Below, piece after piece: positions 12,401-23,845 of a stretch of DNA of 64,000 bases (position 1 is the stretch's first letter; each line of letters opens with the position of its first letter). Below the pieces are notes generated by a model. It was not told the origin of the DNA. It saw nothing but the letters and a program-made list of their open reading frames with translations, and ran no database searches. The stretch is from Anaspis maculata (taxonomy: Eukaryota > Arthropoda > Insecta > Coleoptera > Scraptiidae). The DNA is taken from assembly GCA_949128115.1 (NCBI GenBank), contig OX421965.1:50583257-50647256 (forward strand), given 5' to 3'. A program made the translations under genes and the position numbers.

Positions 12401-14523
12401 TGACTGTCACACAATGTCACAGATATAGGTGTGCTCGTGATGGTCAAGGCAACAGCGCACCCCGATCCTTTGTTCTTCAAGTGGCGTTTGGAGCTTCGAT
12501 GAACTTTTGTATTTTTTTTAAGCTTCGTTATAATTTTTGAGACTTCAGCATCCTTTGGCGTGTGCGAATCTCATGCATGTGTGGTTTGGTAACAGGACCC
12601 CATGGTATCTTCCAGTCTTCCCGTCATTTGAAGCCCTGATGGAGCCCCTACTTTCCTCGTCTTGTAGCTTTGGAACATCTTATTGTGTGCTTCTTGGGTT
12701 TGCTTTTGCCATGTGAAGCTGAAGCAGACGCATACCTACCATTTCTGTCGGCAACAACCAAGAAAAAATTGAGGTGTAGATATAATCCGAAGCCCTATAT
12801 CGGTCCCCAGAGTTATCTCGCTCAACTCCGCAGATTTTTTTTTCATTAATTTCCAAATGAAAACCTACTCTTCCCGAAGGGACGTTTTAATCAAAATCAT
12901 TACTGACGTTTCTGGATACCACCAAAAAAAGTTTTAGGGCGACACCACCCATTTTTCAACACGGTTTTGCAACAAGTTTCAATAGTTGACTGGACCATGA
13001 AACACGAACAAATATAGTAGCAATAAATTACAAAAAAGGTCTAGTTACCAAAGCCAGGAATACCAACAAAAAAGTGATGTTTTCATCACCAATTCATAGT
13101 ACCTTCCTGGAACTTCCCAAAGAGACCTAATAGCGAGCCTGATAGTGAATTTGTGTAAAGGAATAAACCCATAAAAAGTTTAAACAAATATACCCGCAAA
13201 TTTTCTGCTTGCCTGCAGCTTGCATTACAGGATTGATAAGCTCCAGCCCACGCGTTCAATAATTGGGTTCCGCGGTGCAGATTTGGAGAACAAGCAACTT
13301 TGGCGGACAAGTAGGCCGAATTAGGATATTGTGTTCTTGCTCTTCACACAACGTTATTGTCTTACTGATCAAACTCTATCTTAACGGGTATTATCGGCGA
13401 CTTACAATGAAGTTTTGGGCGATTAACAGCCAAAACAACAAAGATAGCAGTATCGAAGACCGTTCGCACAGTTCATTTATCACCCGATTAAAATGACGAG
13501 AATCGGAATTAAAAATATAGGTAATTACGTAGAACTATACCAGATATTGCAGTTTTCATTGTTCACGTGCTCAGATCGAACAATTCGAGTCCAGCTGGTG
13601 CAATTTTCATCGCGTCATAAAAATTTCATCATCTGATTAAAATTGTTTGATTAGCGCAGTAGTAAAAATTGCCAGCAGCTGCTGCTGCAAAGCGACCTGA
13701 CATTTACATAACGACGTGAACGGCCCGAAACGCAACGATTTTTTTTTTCCAAATCCTCACACATCCATCCCTTTCATTCTTGCGGAAACAATACTTTCTC
13801 CGGAAGTCCTTGAATAGTTTGCACTGGAGAAAGTAATAAGAGGGAAGAAGTGCCCTCACCGAAAAGGAGCACATTTCGTCCTTGACGGCATAAAAGTTTT
13901 ATTCACGCTGAAAAGGTTTACACTTTTCCAAAGCTCGCTAATTTGATTTTTTCCCACTAAGAGCAAAAGCAGGCAAGCATTTTCTGAACTTCACTAGGTA
14001 GGTAGGTACTTGAAACTACTCCAATTTGAAGAAGACTTTGAAAAAATGCACAGGGGACTCGCATAATAGAGACAGGTTTACCACGAAGCTAATGTCTTGG
14101 GATTTGTTTTATTCCCTTTCAGGGAGCGCTTGGTTTTTAAATGCTCTCGACAACGACAACGAGAGGGAGTATCGATTCCTTCTTTATTCTTCGGAAGTCT
14201 TCATTATAAAGCTAAGAAACAATGATAATCATGGATAATGGTTCCGCTGTGGATGACACACTCGTAGATGTTTCATTATGATAGCAACATTATCAGGATA
14301 TTATAATTTCAATCATTTCGAAAGTTTGAAACGCGATCGGTATGTCGCAATACTGAATAAGCACTTGAATAAAATTTCTACATCAACATTGCAATTTGTT
14401 TTTCATGCGGCACCTTTTCTGGCATCGATTGAAAAATCTTGGAATCATATCAAATTGCATCCCCGATTCTGTCCATAAAATCGAGATGACCCTCAAAACT
14501 AACCGGTGTGGATTAACCTGAAC
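9456..14523. other. Long stretch without recognised gene
   Basis: AT-rich sequence without recognised domains, LTRs or paired inverted ends. The most GC-rich open stretch is a 92-codon minus-strand frame at 12202-12480, discussed among the rejected items. Confidence 0.45.
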
Positions 14524-14804
14524 TTGTGTTTGATTTCCTCGCCTGCCTGATGCCTTGAAATATAGCATCAGCGGAATGCCTTTGATAGATGGCGCCGCTT
14601 GGAGGACTCACATATTAGGAGTCCTCCTGGGTGTATATTACCATGAGATCTCTGGCTGTCCCAGCATCGGATGGTTTAACTGGATGCTTGCGCACTGATG
14701 AGCCCCTTATAGGGGCGAAACACGTGTCTGTGCAGTTTCGACCCAACTGTCTGATGTTGTGGTAGTCGGAGAGCCTTGTTTCAATTAAAATGCGAGGTGC
14801 CCGC
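14524..14804 (+). mobile_element. 281-bp hammerhead-carrying repeat, copy A (Penelope-like pLTR or SINE-like)
   Basis: This segment aligns without gaps to 15284-15564 at an offset of exactly 760 bp and about 90% identity by eye. Both copies carry a hammerhead ribozyme at the same internal place. Direct copies that carry type I hammerheads with a minimal stem III are characteristic of Penelope-like element terminal repeats, known from published surveys of such elements. No reverse transcriptase or GIY-YIG frame lies in or near it, so assignment to that class is inference. Confidence 0.7.
14689..14734 (+). ncRNA. Hammerhead ribozyme, type I, copy A
   Basis: Complete core in order: stem I strand TGCGCA, CTGATGA, stem II GCCCC/GGGGC with loop TTATA, GAAA, a minimal stem III (AC/GT, loop ACGT), cleavage triplet GTC, and stem I return strand TGTGCA. 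Stem I pairs over six positions with one G-T wobble. Predicted self-cleavage is after C14728. Stem I is the open stem, making it type I. The very short stem III is typical of retroelement hammerheads and often acts as a dimer. Confidence 0.85.
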
Positions 14805-15283
14805 AATATAGGTCGCGGGAACTTTACCGTCACCTTGGCACCCGCTATAGCAACGTTGCAGGCACGCCGGCACAACGAAGCGCCCCTTGCCAGCATCTTG
14901 CCCGCGCTTGCGCCTGATAGGGTACCAGAGTACCGCTGTAGAGATTTGCTTGTTTTTGAAATTACTCAGTTGAATCAGTTCAGCACATCAATTTCTATGA
15001 TAAAGCGAGAATTGTTCAATAAATCATCTAAATATTTATTAGAAATTTACAACTGAAGAAAATTGTATCAACAAGTAGGTACTTGTGAAACTCGTAGTGA
15101 AAATAACATCATACCATATACCCATCTTTAGCACGCCATTTTTGTTCCCGCGACCTATGGTCCCAAGAGGCTCAATATTTATATTTGCATGTTTGTTGTC
15201 TTTTAACATTGCTCTACTTGGTTTGAGTATACATGGTACACCTACCATCGATGCTCTTGGCGACGGTGTAGCTTTACGTGGAA

Positions 15284-15564
15284 TTGTGTTTGATTTCCCC
15301 GCCTGCCTGATGCTTTGAAATGAAGCATCTGCGGAATGCCTTTGATAGATGGCGCGGCTTGGAGGACTCACATATAAGAAGTCCTCCTGGGTGTATATTA
15401 CCATGGGATCTCTGGCTGTCACAGTATCGGATGGTTTGACTGAATGCCTGCGCACTGATGAGCCCCCAAGAGGGGCGAAACACGTGTCTGTGCAGTTTCG
15501 GTCCGACCGCCTGATGTTGTGGTAGTCGGAGAGCTTTGTTACATTGAAAATGCAAGGTGCCCGT
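15284..15564 (+). mobile_element. 281-bp hammerhead-carrying repeat, copy B
   Basis: Second copy of the unit at 14524-14804. The AATATTTATATTTGC block just after it (15570) also occurs before it (15173), showing further direct repetition. A 14-bp inverted pair (TAGGTCGCGGGAAC at 14810 and its complement at 15144) lies between the copies. Confidence 0.7.
15449..15494 (+). ncRNA. Hammerhead ribozyme, type I, copy B
   Basis: Same architecture as the copy 760 bp upstream: TGCGCA, CTGATGA, stem II GCCCC/GGGGC, GAAA, minimal stem III, GTC, TGTGCA. The stem II loop is CAAGA instead of TTATA while the stem is unchanged, so sequence drift has spared the fold. Predicted cleavage is after C15488. Confidence 0.85.
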
Positions 15565-15700
15565 AAGAGGCGCAATATTTATATTTGCGTCTTTGTTGTC
15601 TTTTATAATTATTACTGAAAACCGTCCAAAACCCAGAAGTTCATAAAGTAAAACTTTTTAATTTTCAGATGCAAACAAAACAACTGTGATCGCCACCGAC

Positions 15701-15944
15701 ATGGGCGGTAAGACTTCCAAATGTTATTGCTTGAAGGCGAGGAGAAGGAGCGCCGCTTACGAGGAGGAGACGTCGAGCTCCCGTTCCATAGAGATAGAGA
15801 TCCAAGGGGGCGCCACCGAACGACCGCCTCGCCTCAAGAGTGCCAGTCGCAAAACGAAGTCGAAATGTCTGAGCCACATGATACCGAAGAAGATTCTTTG
15901 CTGCTTCCATCAGGACGACATGAGCATGACCAAAATAGAAAGAA
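15701..15944 (+). CDS. rdgC: First coding exon, probable rdgC/PPEF phosphatase N-terminus
   Basis: The exon opens at ATG 15701 in a strong context (ccgacATGG) and encodes Met-Gly-Gly-Lys-Thr-Ser followed by Cys-Tyr-Cys, a plausible N-myristoylation/palmitoylation head like the MGC start of vertebrate PPEF proteins. It continues as a polar, Arg/Lys/Ser-rich 81-codon stretch, more GC-rich than its surroundings. A good acceptor (TTTTAATTTTCAG) ends at 15668 and a GTAAGA donor follows 15944. The coding part ends one base into a codon, exactly the phase required by the IQ exon at 62633; the junction codon is ACC (Thr). A six-codon upstream frame (15669-15689) would sit in the 5' leader. Linkage to the IQ exon is inferred from phase and family resemblance; another partner exon is possible. 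Confidence 0.6.
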
Positions 15945-16373
15945 GTAAGATGACAGTAGTTAGTAGTTAGTATTGTATTCGCACGTGACATGAAACTTTA
16001 CCCCTGTACCTATCACTTCCCTTGGACAAAAAGTTGAACTCATTTATTATACAGGGCGCGTCATTGTGCACCATCATATCTTGACCTCGTTTTATGAATA
16101 ATTAACTTCGCAGTTCGCTCTCTTGTTCGTTGGAACCTGGCGCGGGATTATGCATGCTCGTTGAAATTAATGTCTTAGGTTTGTCTGAGGCATTAACCCT
16201 TGAAGTTTGTTAGTGGGTATAATTAATTAACACCGTATTTGATAAAGGTACTTTCACACCTGCCATCTCGAGGATACTCCAAATAAATGGATTTTTGTCG
16301 GTCATTTCAAAACTAACTTGTTACGGTCTCTGTATATTCTGAATTTCATGTTTTGTAATCTGTGGATTATTCC

Positions 16374-17445
16374 TATACAGGGTGACCCAACCAAAACACA
16401 TCAGAGGGGTTTTTAGGCATTTCACCTCTTTTTTTCAAGCTCGAACAGGTCGATATTTATATTGAGGGGGACATCTGAAACATACATTGGTGAATTTCTA
16501 TCTTTAGCTCCCTCACCCCCACCCACCCCAACTTCGAAGTTTCAAATGACATCACCCACCCTCTGCGATTCATCAAATTGTCTGAAAAAATATTTCTATA
16601 ATTTCCAACCCCACCCCCCTTCTTCCTAAAATTGTCTGAGTTTCCAATGTGATTATCTTGACCTCATAATTCTCTTCAGTACAGTCAATGTTATCCTGTA
16701 CAGCATCGAGGAAGAAAATTTTCTGTCTGAAAAGTGTCACCCAAATTCACTCCTTCACTCCGCCATCCCAACTTCAAAATCTAAAATGACACTACCTACT
16801 TTGTGATACATCAAATTGGAGGGAATTGAATTCTCTTCCTCAATAAAATATTTTCAGAATTTTCAAAAAGCCCCCTTCCCCCCTAAAGTACTCCAAATGT
16901 TCAGGCGAGGGATTGACAATTATTATGAAATTGTTTTCAGAAAAAGAATTCAATTCCCTTTAATTTGATGTATCATAAAGTAAGTGGTGTCTCTTAAATT
17001 TGAAAGTTGGGGTGGGAGAGAGGGAAGGGGTGAATTCGGGTATTCCATTTTTTTTCCACCGGAAATTTTGTCATGCTATTTAGGATGACGCTGATCAAAT
17101 TGAAGATAATTGAGGAGTCGATAATATTGAATGGGACAGTCAGAAAATTTTAGGAAGAAGGGGGTGGGGTTATAAATTTTGGAAATATTTTTTTTTTTAA
17201 AGAATTTGATTTTCTTTGATTTGATGTATCGCAAAGCAGATGGTGTCATTTTTGATTATTGAATTAAAATTTTGAAGTTGAGGTGGGTATGGGTGAGGGG
17301 GCTGAAGATAGAAATTTGCTAATGTATGTTTCAGTATCTCCCTCTCGATACAAAAATTGACCTGTCTGAACTTTTATCAAAAAAATTGGGTGAAATACCC
17401 GAAAATCCCCCTGTTATGTTTTCGTTGGGCCATCCGTATGTATAC
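16374..17445. mobile_element. Foldback element with TATACAGGGTG-type ends
   Basis: The left end TATACAGGGTGACCCAACC and right end GGTTGGGTCAC-like counterpart (TTCGTTGGGCCATCCGTATGTATA) are inverted. The arms mirror over several hundred bases, e.g. ACATACATTGGTGAATTTCTATCTT at 16478 against 17308-17330, plus internal inverted blocks near 16800-17000. No coding capacity is seen. Confidence 0.75.
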
Positions 17446-17995
17446 TTACATATAATCTCAATTTCAACGATCAACGAACGAAGTATGCACATCTTATTAT
17501 ACTACTACTGTACGGTAAGCACCTCATCACCAAGCCAAAATAGCTATAGCTGATTGATTTATATCAAGTTGAAGGTACGCCTGCAAGTGTTGACAAGCTT
17601 TTTAGTTACGCCAGTCCTAGCTTAGCTCCGACTTTAACAGTGCCGTCTCTTGTACAAATGGGGCCCCGGGCACAAGGTAATGGGGGCCCTCTTATAAAGG
17701 TGAGGTAGAACCACTTCCGACTTAAAGCGTTGGGCGAAACTTAAGACACAATATGTATTCGGCCAGGCACCTGCGCTGCAAGACAGCACACAAGCGAACA
17801 ATGAGCGCAATGTTAGTACAATGCGTTTGCTAAACAAAAACTGCCGTAGAAGGAACTAACTTCCCTGCAACAATGAGAACTGCGAGGAAGCCAATGACAT
17901 TCCATCAAAGCTGTATAAATATCAACACTGACACTAAAAGCCATGTCGACGAACTCTGCGATAAAAAATCGTTACGATTGACGGGGCCATGATAG
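17446..17995. other. No gene recognised
   Basis: Contains a GC-rich patch at 17634-17700 with GGGGCCCCGGGCAC, resembling the ends of the hAT-type element at 40294 but without a partner. Confidence 0.4.
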
Positions 17996-18365
17996 TAGGG
18001 AAGAGCCGGGAGACTTGATCCCTCGGGGAGACATATGATCCCTTCCATTTAATTTAGCGACAAAAAAATCTGTGACAGTTTCTGTTGGCAACGCTACTGA
18101 AAGACTATCTGCAAGTTCCACCAAAAACTTTATGAGCGAGTTGACTTTGATCTGAGTTAGTTGCTAAGCAACTGGCCATGCTATTGGGTGTGTCATAGCA
18201 ACTAACTAAGATTAAAGTTTAGTCGCTCATAAAGCTTGTACATGATGGAACCCGCAATATGACGCATTATAGGCATTGCTACCAACAGAACTGTCACTGA
18301 TGCTTTCGGCGTCAAATCAAAAGCTGGGGAGGACGACGAAGGGACAATCTCCCGACTCTCCCCTA
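17996..18365. mobile_element. Palindromic MITE, TA-flanked
   Basis: About 370 bp folding along its whole length. The ends are TAGGGAAGAGCCGGGAGA and, in reverse, TAGGGGAGAGTCGGGAGA. Internal arms include CTTTATGAGCGA at 18130 mirrored at 18230. TA borders both ends. The end resembles the GGGGAAGG terminus of the element at 5936, so the two families may share a transposase. Confidence 0.75.
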
Positions 18366-18701
18366 CTTCAATTCAGTACCTAACGAATGAGAATTTCAGA
18401 ATAGCAAAATGGTTTGTGGTGGCAGTCTCCGCTTTTTTTTCCATCAAAGCTCGTGATGTGACATTGTTCCGACGTTGCATTATCAAAACCAATTTATCAC
18501 CTTTACATTTGAAATTTATAGGTAGTTATACGTATTTTTTCTCGATTTTATGAGATTGAAAGCGGAGCACAGATAGAAAAAACATTGAAATTTTTAATTG
18601 ATTTGTGTAAAGATGGCTTCAAAGGAATACTTATAAAAGTCCTTAATGAACAGATTATTTATTTATTATTTTTCAGCTGAATGAACCCAAATGTCTACGT
18701 C

Positions 18702-19502
18702 TACAGGTGTCCCAGCTAAAACAATCCAGCGTGATTTTCTCAGGAGATATCAAGGCAACAAGATTTTTTTCAAATTGGGGGGAAGCCTGACCTTCTAGCT
18801 TTATTTTGAGGGGGCGCCGATGCTTGTAGGTGCTCTTGTTTCCAAGAAAATGCAATTTTAATCGGGCGAGTCACAAGATTTCGAGAGTTCATGCTCGACA
18901 AAACAAAATACTTCAGATGGAAAAAATCCTCTTTCTCTAGGCTTTCCATTGATGTGTCGCCGATGTCTCTACCTGGCCCAGTAAGCCAGATATTCTGCCT
19001 CACAGTCCAGCAAACATGATAATGAGAATCATGACGTCATCGATCACACACTTGTTGACTTCAACACTAATCGTTACTAGGTCTTTTTCACTTACCATAC
19101 CTGGATTCACCATAGGAATGAATACTGGCTGATGTTGAAATCAACAAGTGTGTGATCGGTGACGTCGTCATGAATTCCGATTATTGTGTTCGCTGGTCTG
19201 TAAGGCAAAATATCTGGCTTACTGGGCCAGGTACCAGACATCGGCGACACATCAATGGAAAGCTCAGAGAAAGAGGATTTTTCTTCCTCTGAAGTATTTT
19301 GTTTTGTCGGTCATGAATTTTCGAGTTCTTCTGACTCGCCCGATTGAAACTGCATTTTCTTGGAAACTAGAGCACCTACAAGCATCGGCGCCTCCTTAAA
19401 GGAAAGCTAAAGGGTCAGGCTTCCCCCCCATTGATACATTTTTTGTTGCCTTGATATTTCATCAGAAAATTGAGCTGGGTAGTTTTAGGTGGGACACCTG
19501 TA
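18702..19502. mobile_element. Foldback element, 801 bp
   Basis: Begins TACAGGTGTCCCA and ends with its complement TGGGACACCTGTA. Arms of about 350 bp mirror each other, e.g. CTGGCCCAGTAAGCCAGATATT near 18975 against 19210 and ATCACACACTTGTTGA near 19040 against 19145. Open frames inside either arm are mirror images and not genes. Confidence 0.85.
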
Positions 19503-21399
19503 TAGTTTCTACGGCTGCTGCTCGGTATTCTGTCCCCAGCGCTAAGCGCTTTGTAAATTTTGATTTACTTCCACATGAGCTTACGTATTTGTTGTACCGT
19601 TGTACGTGAATAGACTGACAGACTGCAAGTTGGAGTTTTATGGTAAACTTAATAGTAGGTAGGTACTTACTTAACTTCAGAAACTCTATACCTAGGTAAA
19701 GTCCCGGGAGTGCAAGTGGTGAACAAAACAAAATTGACTCAATTTACGTTCACTTGAAGTTTTCCTGATAATATGCACAGAAACAGTCGTCTTGCATCTA
19801 CGTTTAAAAAGTACTTATTGTGGCATGGATTTGAGGGGTTTGTACCTATACCTATATTTATGGATAATGCCACCGATAGAGACTCGACAATATTGATTAC
19901 GTAGGTAGAACCAGTGTATAGTTACTGTAGGTATACGAGTATACCTATTGTGCTGGCTACTCAATAATCATAAATGCATCACCGTTCGGTACACTGTATT
20001 GCATTATTTCTATTACTATTATTATTAGAGAATATAAATTGAAGAGGTACAATCAATCTATAATAATTGCAATTTTAATTGAGAGATATCATCTACAGGT
20101 AACAAAAGCTCATGGATATACGTAATACAACAAATTAACTATGAATCTTTATAATTCTAAGAGTGAATGGCCGAGACTAGAGTAGCAGATCACCCTTTGA
20201 AGCGTAAACAACTTCTCTATAAGGGACACTGTCTGTCAAGTATTTGAGCTCAATTATGAATTAATGGTATGTTTTATGAACGTTTGTCAAAATATTCAAA
20301 TTACACCCCAGACACAACAAGGAAGGGGATGCGCTGAGGAAGTTCCTTCAGCAAGAACGAGGAAGAACAGCAAATGAATAAAAAGCTTTTGAATCACTTT
20401 TCTGCGGCAAACAGGATTGTTCAAAGCTGTTAAAACACTGCTTCTTCATTTATTTTTTGTTTACGCCAAAGCACCGGTATAACTGGTAGCTCAGTAACTC
20501 ATTGGAATGCTCAGCTTAGACTGCAAAAAAAGCTACTGAAATTGAAAATATGTAAAATTCTCATAACCAAAAACTTCAGTACTGACATTATGCCCTGTTT
20601 CTTTTTCATTCATTCTCCCTTTGGCTTATTGTGATACTGAAGAAAAAATCATACCAGAATGAGCAAGCCCCACGATGAGTTGGGTCCCGCTTTCGATAGT
20701 GAAGGGCCCGGGTCCAAATCCGCACTGAACCAGATCTACATTTCCACGCAATCCTCATTAGTGAGGTATTTACTACCGTGTAGTGAAACCCTGGTGAGGA
20801 TGGAACAAAAACGTACAAGCATACAAGCATATCATACAAGCAAAAAACCACTGAAAATACCCCTGCTGATTGAAAAAAAAATAAATCTACAGTAATTTGT
20901 TATTATTGTTAGAGCAAAACTTTTATGCAGAAAAAGCTCACTAGAAGTACTAGAAACCAGATAGTTAATGCTAACAAGAAAAAAAACAGACAGACATCAT
21001 TCGGCTGAGCCTCATGCGTGGTGGACAGAGCTTCGGGCTTGAAATTGCGCTCTTCTATCAAAAAGAGTTATTTTGCCACCAACCCCAACACCTCTTTTTT
21101 CGAGAGAAGGGGAATGCTCTTTAGATACACCCCGGCTGGATGGCACCGGGGGGTGTGGGACTCGCCGCGATCTTCGATAAACCCTACTCACTAAACGCTT
21201 CCTCAGACCTGGTAGTTAACCTCCCTGGAACGCGCGAACATTACTTCAGGGGGCAACTGGTCTGTGTCAAACTGCTGAAGTTCTCCTGTTGTGGATTATT
21301 CAGCTTCTGTGCTCTTTCTCCTTCCCCTTGGTGCTATACGTCAACCTTTGGGATAAGTCTACGTGTGCACTTTGCCTTATCTGTCGTTGTTTCCAATAT
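19503..21399. other. No gene recognised
   Basis: AT-rich, TAGGTA-rich sequence. A B-box-like GGGTCCAAATCC at 20710 hints at a decayed tRNA-derived repeat, without a convincing A box. Confidence 0.4.
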
Positions 21400-21416
21400 T
21401 TCTTGCCACGCTCTCA

Positions 21417-22370
21417 TCATCCCATTTCTTGCTTCTTCTTTCGTACTTTCCTTTTGCATATCGATTTTTTTTTCATCACTAGATCGACCGTCTCCTTTAC
21501 GATGCTGGCCACATCCCCTATTTCTACATTTTGTGCCCTAAGCTCCATGGTGCTTTGAAACTCATCCTTGAATCTGATGGCGATTCCCCTATTCATTTTC
21601 AGATCGGCCGCCACGCAGTGTGCGAGAGCAAAACTCTTCGGTGCCTTGAAGACGTGCTCTGTTTTCTATTCGACCACCTTGAAGGGTTTTTTTTTTGGCC
21701 ATGGTGCTCCCAGTAGTACTGATGTGGTGTCCCATTCTTGACATGTCTGGATTAATTTTCTAGGTTTTCCCCATTGACTTTCGAGTTTCGAGTTCTCACT
21801 GTTCTTCACTTTCATTTCCTCATTTCCAGAAATTTCGTTCATTTGGCGTCTAACGGCTCGACACCAAGTTGGGGCTGAGACCACCGTGAGTGCGGTTACC
21901 ATAGCAACGGCGGATACCAACCAATCAGACCGCCTGTATTTGGCAAGTTACGCCGTCTTACACTTTGCGCCTGCAACTTGATATGTACCCCTATGTTCTT
22001 TATTTTCTTTCCTCAGTTTCAGAATATCTTTTTTTTGTTTTGTGACTTTTCCTCTAAGGTCCTCGTATGTAACCTGGACCGATGCATTTCATGGGCTTTC
22101 TGACCTGTTACAAGGTTTTTGTAATTATTCTTGGACCATTTCTTTTAGTTTGTCAATTTCTTCTTCTTGTATTTCAAGTTCTTATTGAAGGATTTAAGTA
22201 CTAATCCCCAGGTCACATTTTTTTATTTCCCTTTCAGCTCTTGAAGCTCTGCTAAATACATCCACCGCGAAGCTCTCCACTTCCTGATTTCAGTTTTTAT
22301 TCTCTCTACCAAACTAAACCAATTTTACTGCCTTTACTTCGAGGTCAGTTAGCTATGCAAAAGATCAAGA
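21417..22370 (-). pseudogene. Decayed gene with coiled coil and macro-like domain
   Basis: Read on the minus strand, 21660 down to about 21510 encodes a macro-domain core resembling OARD1-type ADP-ribose hydrolases: FKAPKSFALAHCVAADL, then KMNRGIAIRFKDEF, the usual LAHC....D..M..GIA..F signature of that family. An in-frame TAG at about 21665 separates it from an upstream open stretch (21666-21920) ending PFKVVE, which is where the family's first strand would lie. Further upstream, 21950-22370 reads as broken Lys/Glu-rich coiled coil with two in-frame stops. The stops and loss of the C-terminal half of the domain indicate a pseudogene or a retroelement-borne relic. Family identity is by recognition only. 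Confidence 0.5.
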
Positions 22371-22416
22371 ATTTTTCTTTTGATTTCAATGACAGGTTTG
22401 ATGTCATCGTTTATAA

Positions 22417-22540
22417 TACCGTATGATCAAAAACTTTCCTCTTCTAAGCAGGCTGTGGTAAGGTCATTGGCAGGCAAACGAGGCTGATTTTGGCCAGGCC
22501 ACAACCTGCCTAGATGAGGAAAGTTTTCGATCATACGGTA
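22417..22540. mobile_element. Short palindromic MITE, copy 2
   Basis: Same family as 8806-8928, with inverted ends TACCGTATGATCAAAAACTT and TTTTCGATCATACGGTA and the same internal GGTCATTGGCAGGCAAACGA block. Confidence 0.85.
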
Positions 22541-22624
22541 CAATGGTGGCAAAAAATTTCATAATCAAAACTTGTCAGCTTTTGAATACAAATTTCACAC
22601 TTCGTAAATATGGCCTAAGGAAAC

Positions 22625-22865
22625 TAGAAGGTATATATTGAAATAATCTTGAAACTACACCACAATTTTCCTATTTTTCTTTTACCAACCGGTTTCGCCT
22701 TTCGGCATCGTCAGGGCTTGTATAATATGTAAAATATTTTCTTTTTTAGAAAATATTTTACATATTATACAAGCCCTGACGATGCCGAAAGGCGAAACCG
22801 GTTGGTAAAAGAAAAATAGGAAAATTGTGGTGTAGTTTCAAGATTATTTCAATATATACCTTCTA
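22625..22865. repeat. Perfect 118-bp inverted repeat with 5-nt loop
   Basis: Bases 22625-22742 are the exact reverse complement of 22748-22865, with TTTTT between them. Each arm carries the block CTGACGATGCCGAAAGGCG followed by AAACCGGTTGG, reading outward from the centre. Perfect identity implies recent formation or active correction. A head-to-head pair of retroelement terminal repeats is one explanation. Confidence 0.95.
22776..22806 (+). ncRNA. Degenerate hammerhead-like core
   Basis: CTGACGA satisfies the CUGANGA core (position 7 is free) and is followed by a GCC/GGC stem with GAAA loop and a second GAAA, then ACCGGTT. One unpaired T precedes stem II and stem I pairs only about three positions, so activity is doubtful. 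The mirror copy lies on the minus strand at 22684-22714. Confidence 0.4.
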
Positions 22866-23845
22866 CATTATACAACACCACTTCAAGAACAATGGATTTT
22901 TACTTATTTATACTAAGGAAACTAATTCATATGCTTTTACAGATTCGAGAATGTCTCCTTTAAATTTATGAGGGCAAGTTGGTGATCTGGTCCAAATCAT
23001 AACCATACGGTCATAATTTCAATTCAAAAACTGACAAGTGTTGACAAGGTGCGATCAATATTTTTGGCCGCCATTATACATGTTATCCTCATGGACTAAA
23101 AAAATGTAGGATCACTTTCCGCCCCTGACCTTTCGAACTCCGTCGTACAATAATTTAATTATCGAATTAGAAGTGAGGCACCAAGCAAAATAAGACGACG
23201 ACGCGACGTGGACGTCCCCCCTTGTCGCAAACTTTCCCTCAATAACTGGGTAATAAAACCGTTAAGTGGCTCTTAATTTTGCCGCGATCTCCTTCGCCGA
23301 ATCAATAAAATAAAAAATATCGACTCCATCATTAAGTTGTCCATTTTATCCCGTCATATTCGCTTTGTCTCAACTTACCTGAACACTTATCGATTATGCT
23401 ACAATAGCCGCATTTACAAGCCAACAATTAAAATTATCCCGAGGAAGCAGTCTTGTGAAAGGAGTGGGGCAAAATTGATTTTTTTTTTATTCTAATGACA
23501 ATACTCAAAACATCTTTTCTCTTTTTTTTTTTGACACAACTACATGTAACCAATGCATTTGATCTGGTTGGTCCGACGAAGATGGTCCTTCGCGTTGCAG
23601 GGGACCCTGTAATAGAAAAATACACACCTAAGCTTTTCTGTCAAACATTACTTATTCCATAGCTTAGTTCTACTTGTATTTCTTCACTCTACGGCTCATA
23701 ATATTTGCTCTTTTATTGCGCATGCGCATCCTGTAACTACACTACCCATGAGGCCACCATTATTACATCTTTCTCTGTTCTCACATCTTTCTTTTTCTCT
23801 TTTCTCACATCTTTCTCTTTTCACACCTATCATCTTGTCAACACT
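22866..23845. other. No gene recognised
   Basis: AT-rich, including a T-rich tract at 23523. Nothing with splice or domain support. CTTTCTC-rich low complexity at 23765-23825 precedes the hairpin array. Confidence 0.4.

Noticed and set aside
12202..12480. 92-codon minus-strand frame, GC-richer than its surroundings, with diverse composition
   Set aside because: Possible fragment of a gene, but I recognise no domain and could not find a convincing acceptor/donor pair in phase; left unannotated.
20659..20895. tRNA-derived SINE around GGGTCCAAATCC
   Set aside because: Only a B-box-like match; no A box at the right distance and no acceptor pairing.
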